From the NCBI RefSeq assembly GCF_039543185.1, contig NZ_BAABJG010000036.1:62001-126000 (forward strand): a stretch of 64,000 nt of DNA, given 5' to 3'. How positions within the stretch are numbered: the stretch's first letter is position 1; each line of letters begins with the position of its first letter. Source of the stretch: Paenibacillus_S vulneris (GTDB lineage Bacteria > Bacillota > Bacilli > Paenibacillales > NBRC-103111). Made by a program: the position numbers and the translations under genes. The notes beneath the pieces were generated by a model. It was not told the origin of the DNA, ran no database searches, and saw nothing but the letters and a program-made list of their open reading frames with translations. Shown one piece after another: positions 26,016-33,691 of the stretch.

Positions 26016-27226
26016 CCTGTCCCTCTTTCTACGAACCGATGGGAATCCGTCGCAGCAGAAGGGCTCGTGTAATTTTGTTGAAACTTCGTGCGGTATAAGC
26101 GCGACATCTCACTATGCAGCGGGATTTGCCGCATCTCTCGTTCGGCCGCAGCGGCCGACAGATCCATTGCCTCATGAATGGCGTTCCACACCGTATCCTT
26201 GGCCGGCCCTGCTTGCATATCGCGGGCGGCTTCGCACAAGACTTCAAAGCCGTCGAGACCCAGGCGGATCAAGCTTTGGGCGCTGCCATAGCGCACCCGC
26301 CAGTCTGGATCGGCAAGGGAAGCCTTCAGCGGTTCAGTGTAGAACAACAGCTGATGCTCGCCAACCGCTTGTGCAGCAGCGGCCCGGATTTCTCCATCAG
26401 GATGAGCAAGCAGCTCGCCGACAAGGCCTGGCGGCAGAACCTGCGGATACCTCAGCACCAGTCTCGCCGCTTGGAGACGCACCTCTGCGTCCTCCGACCT
26501 CAGGAGTCGCTCCAATGATGCTAAGCTGCACGGACGGCTTCCGCTGGACAAGCCGGTCAAAGCCAGCTTGAGCAGCGCCGGATTCGTCTCGGTGTCCAAT
26601 ATCTCGGCGTACAGGGGCGCCGGATCGAGCGATGATGCGGACAGAATGTCCGCTGTCAGCTGCTGCGCATGGGGATGCCGCTCCATGAGCAGCGAGATGA
26701 GCCGCCGCAGCTCCTCCGGCCTCTGCGCGCATTTGGCCGCCGCACGTCCGACCACGAACGCGGTGGACTCCGCTATCTCGCGCTCCAGAAGCTTTAGCAG
26801 TGCTTCGGCGCATTCACCGGCGCGCATAACACCCAGGTGGTATGCAGCCTCCACGCGAACGGCATGCCAAGGACTGTTCAACCGTCTCAGCTCCATATCG
26901 ATCAGTCCCATATCACGGCACAAGGCTGTAAGCTTGTCCCGGTGCGGCCCCCGGATCGTTTCGATCCATTCCAGCAGCTTGGATTGCACCGCTCGAAGCT
27001 CCATACGGGTTAAAGAACCGGGCGGGGGCAGTAGAGCCTGGGCTTCATCCATCTGGACACTTAAATAGGCAAAGTAGTCCTGATGCTTGGCAAGGCCTTC
27101 GTTCAGCTGCCTGGCGTTGCTTTGATGTCGGAATCGCAGCAGCCCCAAGATGCCGAACCCGCCGGCTATTGCGGCTCCCAGTACGTACAATACGGAAGCC
27201 GTCTGTTGTAATGGCTCCATCTCCAT
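26012..27226 (-). CDS. Membrane-anchored HEAT-repeat protein
   Basis: A 404-residue protein with an N-terminal TM helix (about 10-28) and a cytoplasmic-type array of helical repeats from about residue 110: VRVEAAYHLGVM, VRLQAARLVLRY, IRAAAAQAVGEH and WRVRYGSAQSLIRLG, classic HEAT/armadillo-type units. HEAT arrays are scaffolds for protein contacts. It is translationally coupled to the GT2 synthase (4-base overlap), so it may be a structural partner of the synthase complex, possibly in place of the c-di-GMP-binding subunits found elsewhere. GGAGGAGAG precedes the ATG. Confidence 0.8.
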   Translation of the reverse strand: MEMEPLQQTASVLYVLGAAIAGGFGILGLLRFRHQSNARQLNEGLAKHQDYFAYLSVQMDEAQALLPPPGSLTRMELRAVQSKLLEWIETIRGPHRDKLTALCRDMGLIDMELRRLNSPWHAVRVEAAYHLGVMRAGECAEALLKLLEREIAESTAFVVGRAAAKCAQRPEELRRLISLLMERHPHAQQLTADILSASSLDPAPLYAEILDTETNPALLKLALTGLSSGSRPCSLASLERLLRSEDAEVRLQAARLVLRYPQVLPPGLVGELLAHPDGEIRAAAAQAVGEHQLLFYTEPLKASLADPDWRVRYGSAQSLIRLGLDGFEVLCEAARDMQAGPAKDTVWNAIHEAMDLSAAAAEREMRQIPLHSEMSRLYRTKFQQNYTSPSAATDSHRFVERGTG

Positions 27227-27263
27227 ACGTTTCTCTCCTCCAACAGCACGCTGTATTTTTTAT

Positions 27264-29093
27264 TTATTCTACCGTAACGCTTTTGGCCAAATTGCGCGGC
27301 TTGTCCACATCGTTGCCTCTGAGGGCAGCGGTATAATAAGCCAGCAGCTGCAGCGGGATCACGCTAACGGCAGGCGTCAGTAGAGAGTGGGTGTTCGGCA
27401 CATAAATGACATGGTCCGCTGTCTTGGCAACCTCGGTGTTGCCCTCTAATGCAATGCCGATAACGTACGCCCCCCGCGCCTTGACTTCTTTAATATTGCT
27501 GAGGGTCTTCTCCATCAGCCGGTCATCGGTTGCCAGAGCAATGACGGGGGTTCCGTCCTCGATCAAGGCCAGCGATCCGTGCTTCAGCTCTCCTGCCGCA
27601 TAAGCCTCTGAATGAATGTAGGAGATTTCCTTCAGCTTGAGGGAAGCTTCCATCGCGACGCAGTAATCCAGTCCCCGGCCGATAAAGAACAGATGCTCAT
27701 GACGTGTTATTTGATGGGCGAGCTGTTCTATCGGCTGCAGGTACTGAAGCATCCCTTCTACCTGCATAGGCAGCCGTTCAAGCATTGCAAGGAGCTCAAG
27801 CTGCGTAATTTTATCGATAGTGCCCCGTGCTTCCGCCATATACAATCCGAGCAAATAGAAGCCGATCAGCTGTGTCGTATAGGCTTTGGTCGAGGCAACG
27901 GCAATCTCTGGCCCTGCCAGCGTAAATAGAACATCGTCGGCTTCACGCGCGACAGAGCTTCCGACTACGTTGGTTATGGCCAGTACTCGTGCCCCATTCT
28001 CCTTGGCTTCGCGCATCGCTGCGAGCGTATCGGCGGTTTCGCCGGACTGGCTGACGGCAATGACCATGGTAGATTCCGGAATGACAGGCATCCGGTACCG
28101 ATATTCCGATGCCAAATCTACCTCCACGGGGATGCGGGTCAGCCGTTCGATGACGTTCTTCCCGACCAATGCCGCATGATAGGCGGTTCCGCAGGCGACG
28201 ATATGAATATGCTTTATGGAACGAACCTGCTCCCCGGTAAGCTGCATCCCCGGCAGCACGACCTTCTGCAGCTTCTCGTCGATTCTTCCGCGCATCGTAT
28301 CCCGGTAAGCTCTCGGCTGCTCGTGAATTTCCTTCAGCATGAACGTATCGAAGCCGTTCTTCTCGGCCATCAGCAGGTCCCAGTCAATATGAAACAGCTG
28401 TGTTGCGATAAAATTGCCCTCCAGGGTCATAAGATCAACCCCTTCCCGGGTTAATACGGCCATTTCCCCATCATTCAGGATGTAGACGTCCCGCGTATAT
28501 TCCAATATGGCCGGAATATCCGATCCTATGAAATTTTCACCGTGTCCGACTCCGATAATTAGCGGGCTCGCATTTCGTACCGCCACCAGCTTGTCCGGCT
28601 CATAGGCCGATAGCACAGCAATGGCGTAGGCGCCCCGGATCCGCGAAATCGCATGGCGAACGGCCTGTACCAGACTGCCTTCATAATAGTGGGCAATCAG
28701 GTGGGACAGCACTTCCGTATCCGTTTCGGACACGAACGTATAGCCGAGCTGCTCCAGCTCCTCCTTCAGCTGCATATGATTTTCAATGATGCCGTTATGT
28801 ACGACAGAGATAGTCCGATCCTTGTCTGTGTGAGGATGGGAATTCTCATCCGACGGCTTGCCATGGGTCGCCCATCGTGTATGGCCTATGCCTGCCGAGC
28901 CCGCCAAAGGCTCGAATTGCAGCCGATGCTCCAGCTCAGTAATTCTTCCCTTTGCTTTCTTCAGCTTCAGGCCGTTGTCCGTATAGATGGCCACTCCGGC
29001 CGAGTCATATCCGCGATACTCCAGTTTCTTTAATCCTTCCAAAAGAATCGGCTGCGAATCTCTGCTTCCGATATAGCCTACAATACCGCACAT
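27264..29093 (-). CDS. glmS: Glutamine-fructose-6-phosphate aminotransferase (isomerising)
   Basis: A 609-residue complete GlmS. Class II glutamine amidotransferase domain starts MCGIVGYIG with the nucleophile Cys2 exposed after Met removal; THGKPSDENSHPHTD and VHNGIIENH are present. Two SIS domains follow (VACGTAYHAALVGK; SQSGETADTLAAM; EISYIHSEAYAAGELKHG; ending PRNLAKSVTVE). It makes glucosamine-6-phosphate for UDP-GlcNAc. The leader is only 33 bases, with no room for a glmS ribozyme, and the gene sits between a SinR-like gene and an EPS synthase operon: most likely a dedicated second copy. AGGAGGAG precedes the ATG. Confidence 0.95.
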   Translation of the reverse strand: MCGIVGYIGSRDSQPILLEGLKKLEYRGYDSAGVAIYTDNGLKLKKAKGRITELEHRLQFEPLAGSAGIGHTRWATHGKPSDENSHPHTDKDRTISVVHNGIIENHMQLKEELEQLGYTFVSETDTEVLSHLIAHYYEGSLVQAVRHAISRIRGAYAIAVLSAYEPDKLVAVRNASPLIIGVGHGENFIGSDIPAILEYTRDVYILNDGEMAVLTREGVDLMTLEGNFIATQLFHIDWDLLMAEKNGFDTFMLKEIHEQPRAYRDTMRGRIDEKLQKVVLPGMQLTGEQVRSIKHIHIVACGTAYHAALVGKNVIERLTRIPVEVDLASEYRYRMPVIPESTMVIAVSQSGETADTLAAMREAKENGARVLAITNVVGSSVAREADDVLFTLAGPEIAVASTKAYTTQLIGFYLLGLYMAEARGTIDKITQLELLAMLERLPMQVEGMLQYLQPIEQLAHQITRHEHLFFIGRGLDYCVAMEASLKLKEISYIHSEAYAAGELKHGSLALIEDGTPVIALATDDRLMEKTLSNIKEVKARGAYVIGIALEGNTEVAKTADHVIYVPNTHSLLTPAVSVIPLQLLAYYTAALRGNDVDKPRNLAKSVTVE

Positions 29094-29126
29094 TGTTTAC
29101 TCCTCCTCATGGTTGTTTTCATCACA

Positions 29127-29438
29127 CTATCGTTTTTGTAGTTCAATCATCCGCTTGAGCTCTTCCCGGCTAATGCCGGCATTCGCCGCCTCTTCGAACA
29201 GCTCGTACCAGTCTTGCCTCGATAAAGGTGCTTGCTGCTTCACTTCCGGCTGTACCAGCTGCTCCAAAGAGATGTCCAATGCAGCTGCAATTTTAACCGC
29301 CAATTGAATGGACGGGTTCGACTGAATGTCCCGCTCAAGGGTGCTCAGGTACGATTTGGCCACACCTGAGGCTTGTGACAGCTCGGATAAGGAAAGTCCT
29401 TTCTCCAAGCGCAGCTTCCTCACTCGCTTTCCCAACAT
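29127..29438 (-). CDS. Second SinR-like repressor
   Basis: A 103-residue Xre-family protein parallel to the sinR product: helix-turn-helix GKRVRKLRLEKGLSLSELSQASGV, then AKSYLSTLERDIQSNPS (1-58), and a C-terminal hook SRQDWYELFEEAANAGISREELKRMIEL. As first gene of the leftward unit it probably regulates its own operon and the divergent one through boxes upstream. In B. subtilis, SlrR is the SinR paralogue; whether this protein plays that role or is a local repressor cannot be told. AAAGGA precedes the ATG. Confidence 0.9.
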   Translation of the reverse strand: MLGKRVRKLRLEKGLSLSELSQASGVAKSYLSTLERDIQSNPSIQLAVKIAAALDISLEQLVQPEVKQQAPLSRQDWYELFEEAANAGISREELKRMIELQKR

Positions 29439-29491
29439 GCGCCATCGATCCTTTGTTGTAATAGATGCTTGGTCGAGTATCGGCCGAGATC

Positions 29492-29660
29492 GTTCTATGC
29501 AGAGAACAGTGAAATTGTTCTATCTACAGAACGATATCTTGGAGTATACCGCAGAATTACCCAAAATAAAAATTCAAAATAGCGAATTATTTCGATTTAG
29601 AGAACGAAATCATTAAAAATTCTCTAGAATCCTCCAAAAAACGGCATGATTTCGTTCTTT
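29492..29660. promoter_or_regulatory. SinR-type operator cluster in the divergent promoter region
   Basis: Boxes matching GTTCTYT: 29501-29507 and 29599-29605 (minus strand) and 29654-29660 (plus strand); near matches at 29492-29498, 29517-29523 and 29526-29532. AGAACGAAATCAT (29601-29613) and ATGATTTCGTTCT (29646-29658) form a 13-bp perfect inverted repeat. The plus-strand box overlaps the -35 position of a promoter with TATAAT at 29681-29686; the left boxes lie near a minus-strand TATACT (29548-29543). This places repression over both divergent operons. Confidence 0.65.
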
Positions 29661-29765
29661 TTATCGAATGGCGTTTTCGATATAATGAATGCCGTAACCG
29701 AAGGAATCCCAGACACCCCTCTGCCCTGCACGTGTCAAAAATCAAAACGAAAAGGAGAATGGGGT

Positions 29766-30680
29766 ATGGACCAAACGAAAGCTCAAGTCAAACTGAAGCG
29801 AGGGGAAAGCCGTGCGCTGCCGATGCATTACTTGGCGTTAATGCGACCGCGGCAATGGACCAAAAACCTGCTGGTGTTCGCCGCACTCATCTTTTCCATC
29901 CAACAGGCAGACTTGAATATGCTGATCCGGGCTATGACCGGCTTCGTCCTGTTCTGTCTCGTCTCGAGCTGCGTGTACATTTTGAACGATTACGTGGATC
30001 GGGAAAGAGACCGGATGCATCCGGAGAAGAAGCATCGGCCGCTGGCTTCCGGCGCCATTCAGCCGCAGATGGCCTTGGTGTTCGGGTTTGTCTTGCTGCT
30101 GTGCTGCGTTCTTGTAGCGTTTCGCTTTCAGCCTTTGTTCGGCGTTGTCCTGTCGGCGTATTTTTTCTTGAACGTGCTCTATTCCTTAAAGCTGAAGCAT
30201 GTTGTCATTCTCGATCTGCTGATTATTGCATCCGGCTTTGTTCTGCGGGCTGTTGGAGGCGGTCTGGTGATCGGTGTGGCCCTTACGCCCTGGTTTCTGA
30301 TCTGCACCATGCTGCTGGCCTTATTCCTCGCAATCGGTAAAAGGCGTCATGAGCTGGCGCTGCTCGAAGGCGGCAAAGGGGCTCACCGCAAAGTGCTGGA
30401 GTCGTATTCGGTGGAAATGCTGGACCAAATGTCGGCCATCGCTACGACAGCCACGATCATGAGCTACGCTCTGTTTACATTTACGTCGGGACGCACGATC
30501 CATCTGATGTGGACGCTCATTTTCGTGCTGTACGGCATGTTCCGTTATTTGTATTTGATTCATATCGAGGATAAAGGCGGACGTCCGGAAAAGCTGCTGC
30601 TGGAAGACAAGCATATTTTAATAACGGTTGTGCTGTACGGCCTTTCCGTCGGCTGCATCCTGCTGTTTTTCAGCAATTAA
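29766..30680 (+). CDS. UbiA-family polyprenyl-phosphate phosphoribosyltransferase (DPPR synthase-like)
   Basis: A 304-residue polytopic membrane protein. RPRQWTKNLLVFAALIFS near residue 28 and the Mg-binding NDYVDRERDRMHPEKKHRPLASG (Asn74, Asp75, Asp78, Asp82) match the decaprenyl-phosphate phosphoribosyltransferase branch of UbiA rather than quinone prenyltransferases; the HPxKxxRP tail is characteristic. Such enzymes transfer 5-phosphoribose from PRPP to polyprenyl phosphate in mycobacterial arabinan synthesis. The frame opens at 29646, but the ATG at 29766 has AAAAGGAG 9 bases upstream. First gene of the rightward unit; downstream transporter, phosphatase and GT-C genes fit a lipid-linked pentose route. 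Confidence 0.75.
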   Translation: MDQTKAQVKLKRGESRALPMHYLALMRPRQWTKNLLVFAALIFSIQQADLNMLIRAMTGFVLFCLVSSCVYILNDYVDRERDRMHPEKKHRPLASGAIQPQMALVFGFVLLLCCVLVAFRFQPLFGVVLSAYFFLNVLYSLKLKHVVILDLLIIASGFVLRAVGGGLVIGVALTPWFLICTMLLALFLAIGKRRHELALLEGGKGAHRKVLESYSVEMLDQMSAIATTATIMSYALFTFTSGRTIHLMWTLIFVLYGMFRYLYLIHIEDKGGRPEKLLLEDKHILITVVLYGLSVGCILLFFSN

Positions 30681-30699
30681 AAGGGAGTGAATTAATAGT

Positions 30700-31056
30700 G
30701 TGATGAAATACATATGGTTAATTGCCTCCGTCTTGTTGGGTGCTTCAGGGCAGATTTTGATGAAATGGGGCGTTGACGGGGTTAAGCCTGCGGGGGCTGC
30801 CTTATTAACGTGGACGGGCTTGAAGGCCTATTGGCCTGTGATCGCCGGTATCGGAAGCTACGGGCTCAGCTCGATTTTCTGGCTGCTTGCTTTGAAGCAA
30901 TTCCCGCTCAGTACGGCCTATCCGATGGTCAGTCTGAGCTATATCCTGGTCATGGTGCTCAGCTTCTTCTTATTCCAAGAGACTCTTACTGTACAAAAAT
31001 GGTGCGGCGCGATCCTGATCTCCGCCGGAGTTCTGGTGATCGCCCGGGCATCATGA
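30700..31056 (+). CDS. Small EamA/EmrE-type membrane transporter (putative lipid-linked sugar flippase)
   Basis: A 118-residue protein with four TM helices: SVLLGASGQILMKWGV, then IAGIGSYGLSSIFWLLALKQFPLSTAYPMVSLSYILVMV-type pattern of the DMT/SMR family, and WCGAILISAGVLVI at the end. It resembles ArnE/ArnF, which flip undecaprenyl-phosphate aminoarabinose, more than drug exporters. Between a polyprenol phosphoribosyltransferase and a GT-C enzyme, a role in flipping the lipid-linked sugar is reasonable inference. GTG (30700) or the adjoining ATG (30703) may be the start; the ribosome site AGGGAG is rather far. Confidence 0.75.
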   Translation: MMKYIWLIASVLLGASGQILMKWGVDGVKPAGAALLTWTGLKAYWPVIAGIGSYGLSSIFWLLALKQFPLSTAYPMVSLSYILVMVLSFFLFQETLTVQKWCGAILISAGVLVIARAS

Positions 31057-31166
31057 CCTGGGACTTGCTCTTCCAGGCCTTCCCCTGCTTCCCTATGTAG
31101 TCACGATTTAATCACGTAATTTTAGAGAAAAGATTCCATGGCAAAAAGAATCGAGGTGATCAGATC

Positions 31167-31601
31167 ATGGACATCAGCTCCCGCATCCTATATCCGGCTC
31201 TGCCTTTTATAGCATGGGTCGTGTCCGGAACCTTGAAATACGCTATCAACCGCATCCGGCATGGACAGAACGCGCGTCATCTTATCGGGAACGGCGGGTT
31301 TCCGAGCACCCATACGTCCGTCGTCTCCTCGGTCACGATGCTGACCGGCTTCGATCAGGGCTTCGATACACCGATGTTCGGACTAGGCGTAGCATTAACC
31401 TATATCGTCATGATCGATGCGGTAGGCATTCGGCGGGCTGTTGGAGATAGCGCCAAATGGATCAATAAGCTGGTCCGTGACAATACCCCGACGGCGGAAG
31501 CCGGTTTGCGGGAACGTCAAGGGCATACCCGCCTGGAGCTGCTCGGCGGACTGGCCGTAGGCACGATGCTGGGCTGGGCGGCTTCACAATGCCTCTCTTA
31601 A
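31167..31601 (+). CDS. Divergent PAP2 (DUF212/YuiD) family protein
   Basis: A 144-residue membrane protein: LKYAINRIRHG, then GNGGFPSTHTSVVSSV (Ser47, His49) and IDAVGIRRAVGDSA, the conserved blocks of the divergent PAP2 family related to acid phosphatases/lipid phosphatases. The PSTHT block corresponds to the PSGH motif of PAP2 enzymes. In mycobacteria a PAP2 protein encoded next to the DPPR synthase is the presumed DPPR phosphatase; here an analogous step is suggested by position. CGAGGTG precedes the ATG at 31167. Confidence 0.8.
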   Translation: MDISSRILYPALPFIAWVVSGTLKYAINRIRHGQNARHLIGNGGFPSTHTSVVSSVTMLTGFDQGFDTPMFGLGVALTYIVMIDAVGIRRAVGDSAKWINKLVRDNTPTAEAGLRERQGHTRLELLGGLAVGTMLGWAASQCLS

Positions 31602-31640
31602 AATCCCATTGTATAAGCATGAAAATGGAGGGGTGACCTA

Positions 31641-33293
31641 ATGAAGAACCGACTTGCTTCCTTTAGTTTGATGACCGGAATGGCACTATTGATGCTGGTT
31701 GTAGCCGGCTTCGTCATTCCGTCACTATTGTTCCTGGTCCATGTGCCGCTATTGCCGCTGCATTTTTGGCTAGCTGCGGCGGCGGCAGTCGGAACGGCAT
31801 GGCTCGTGTTCCAGACTTCAGGAGAGGATTTGCCTCGCTGGCTCTTCGGAGCATCCATCGGGTGCACTGCTCTGCTGTTTGCTGGCAGTCTCCTGATCAG
31901 CGCCTATTTTTACGATTTATCCTACGACGGACAAGCGTACCACCAGGAAGCGATTATTTTGCTCTCCAACGGGTGGAATCCGGTCTATGATGCGCCTGTG
32001 TCCATGCCGACAGGAAACAGCATCTGGGTCAACCATTATGCCAAGGGCGCGGAGACTGCGGCTGCAGCCATATATAAAGCAACGGGCCTGCTGGAGGGCG
32101 GCAAAGCCATCAACCTGCTTACCCTCGCCGCCTCCGCTCTGCTCAGCTTGTCGGCCCTGCTGCAATTGCGGCCGAACCAGCGCGTTCAAGCCTGGATCGT
32201 TGCGGTGCTGCTTGCCCTAAACCCTGTCAGCATCTATCAAGCATTCAGCTACTATGTCGATGGCTTGCTGGCGTCCCTCTTGCTGTGTCTGGTTGCGCTC
32301 GGCGCATTAATCTATTCACGTGCGAACCGGATTCTGCTATTTGGCTATACCTTGACCATGGTTCTCATCATGAATATCAAATTTACAGCGATCGCGTATG
32401 CAGGCCTGCTGACCGTCGGGCTGCTCATCGTCTTGTATATGAGCGAACAATTCGGGCTCTTGAAGCGGTTGTTCCGAATCGGCGCTATCGGAGGGCTAGC
32501 GGGCGTCCTGCTGGTCGGCTACAACCCGTATGTGACGAATACCGTCCGGGACGGGCATCCGTTCTATCCGTTAGCCGGTGAAGAAGCGATTGACGTCGTC
32601 AAAAACTTCATCCCGCGCAACCTCGAAATGATGAACCGCTTCGAGCAAGCGGCTTCCTCCTATTTTGCGACGACCGTCGGCAACAGCACGGAGAAAAGGC
32701 CGACCCAATTCAAATGGCCGTTCACCTTCACGGACCGTGAGCTGCAAGTGTACGGCGAGCCCGATGTAGCGGTGTCCGGCTTCGGCCCTCTGTTCAGCGG
32801 GACGCTGATCCTGTCGCTGCTGGTGCTGCTGCTCGCCTTTCGCAGGCGCACCGGCTGGACGTTAGCGGCCATTGGCATTATCCTGCTGCTGGCGGCCTCG
32901 GCGTTCGTCAATCCGGCGGCGTGGTGGGCCCGCTACGTGCCGCAGCTATGGTTCGTGCCGCTGATCTGCGTCTGGCTGGCGCTGAGTCTGCAAAGCGGCT
33001 ACCGGACCATAAAGGCCGCCGGTTGGACCTTGGCCGTATTGATTGCAGCGAATGCGCTGCTCGTCACCGGCATGTACACGAAGGAACAGTTCGCCTGGAA
33101 TCAGGAGCTGAGGGGCCAGCTTGCCGAGCTGCGTCAGGTGCCTCAGCCGATTCCGGCTGAATTCACGTACAGCTGGTCCAATCAGGAACGGCTTAGAGCT
33201 CTCGGAATCGAAGTGAAGGAAGAACGGGAGCTCAGCTGCAGTACCGACAAAATGACACTCGTAAAGTCGGGCACCTCCTTATGCTTGAAGTAA
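31641..33293 (+). CDS. GT-C type membrane glycosyltransferase
   Basis: A 550-residue polytopic membrane protein with about 11-12 hydrophobic helices. The first extracytoplasmic loop carries DLSYDGQAYHQEA (about residue 92-105), the acidic loop typical of GT-C enzymes that use polyprenyl-phosphate sugars; LNPVSIYQAFSYYVDG also fits. The C-terminal 60 residues are a soluble tail. The likely job is to transfer a lipid-linked sugar to a glycan or protein outside the membrane. Donor and acceptor are unknown; the neighbouring genes point to a ribose or other pentose donor. GGAGGGGTG precedes the ATG. Confidence 0.75.
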   Translation: MKNRLASFSLMTGMALLMLVVAGFVIPSLLFLVHVPLLPLHFWLAAAAAVGTAWLVFQTSGEDLPRWLFGASIGCTALLFAGSLLISAYFYDLSYDGQAYHQEAIILLSNGWNPVYDAPVSMPTGNSIWVNHYAKGAETAAAAIYKATGLLEGGKAINLLTLAASALLSLSALLQLRPNQRVQAWIVAVLLALNPVSIYQAFSYYVDGLLASLLLCLVALGALIYSRANRILLFGYTLTMVLIMNIKFTAIAYAGLLTVGLLIVLYMSEQFGLLKRLFRIGAIGGLAGVLLVGYNPYVTNTVRDGHPFYPLAGEEAIDVVKNFIPRNLEMMNRFEQAASSYFATTVGNSTEKRPTQFKWPFTFTDRELQVYGEPDVAVSGFGPLFSGTLILSLLVLLLAFRRRTGWTLAAIGIILLLAASAFVNPAAWWARYVPQLWFVPLICVWLALSLQSGYRTIKAAGWTLAVLIAANALLVTGMYTKEQFAWNQELRGQLAELRQVPQPIPAEFTYSWSNQERLRALGIEVKEERELSCSTDKMTLVKSGTSLCLK

Positions 33294-33477
33294 GAAAAAC
33301 TTTTATTGGCGTCCTTCCGTAGATGAGCGACCGCGTTAAGCGGAAGTTATTATCGCCAAATATAATTTTCACTTCCGATGATCTCGGAATCTTATAAATT
33401 CTATTGTGGAGAGAAAACCGTCTATCGACGTCCAGGTTGTTGAAAAGCTTTGTTTTGCGCGAACTATGCTACATAGG

Positions 33478-33593
33478 GAGGTGGGGTGTGCCTCGGAGGA
33501 GTTTACGTCCACCTTTGAAACCCGTGAAAATACCGCTAATCCTAATCACCTTTCTCGGGTTTCAACAGTGGCCGTAGGGGCATACCCCACCGG
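33478..33593 (+). ncRNA. EAR (epsC) element-like processive antitermination RNA
   Basis: A strongly structured leader between the GT-C and glycosidase genes. The outer stem pairs GGTGGGGTGTGCCTC (33480-33494) with GGGGCATACCCCACC (33577-33591); an inner stem pairs GAAACCCG (33517-33524) with CGGGTTTC (33556-33563). Conserved-looking single strands include TTTACGTCCACCTTT, ACCGCTAATCC and CAACAGTGGCCGTAG, which I recall as the core of the Bacillales eps-associated RNA. The rest of the 398-base gap (33294-33477, 33594-33691) contains another inverted repeat (TTGGCG/CGCCAA) and the ribosome site, no gene. Confidence 0.7.
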
Positions 33594-33691
33594 AATATTG
33601 GCGTCTGTTCAAGCTTCATGGGGTTTTCAACAACCTAAACATCACGCCCTTTCATAGATAAGAAGACAGAGCTTTTTAAAAGGAGGATATC

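Noticed and set aside
29094..29126. glmS ribozyme upstream of glmS
   Set aside because: The 33-base interval is too short and has none of the ribozyme core.
33406..33657. Open frame of 83 codons upstream of the glycosidase
   Set aside because: It lies across the structured EAR-like RNA and has no protein-like features or ribosome site.
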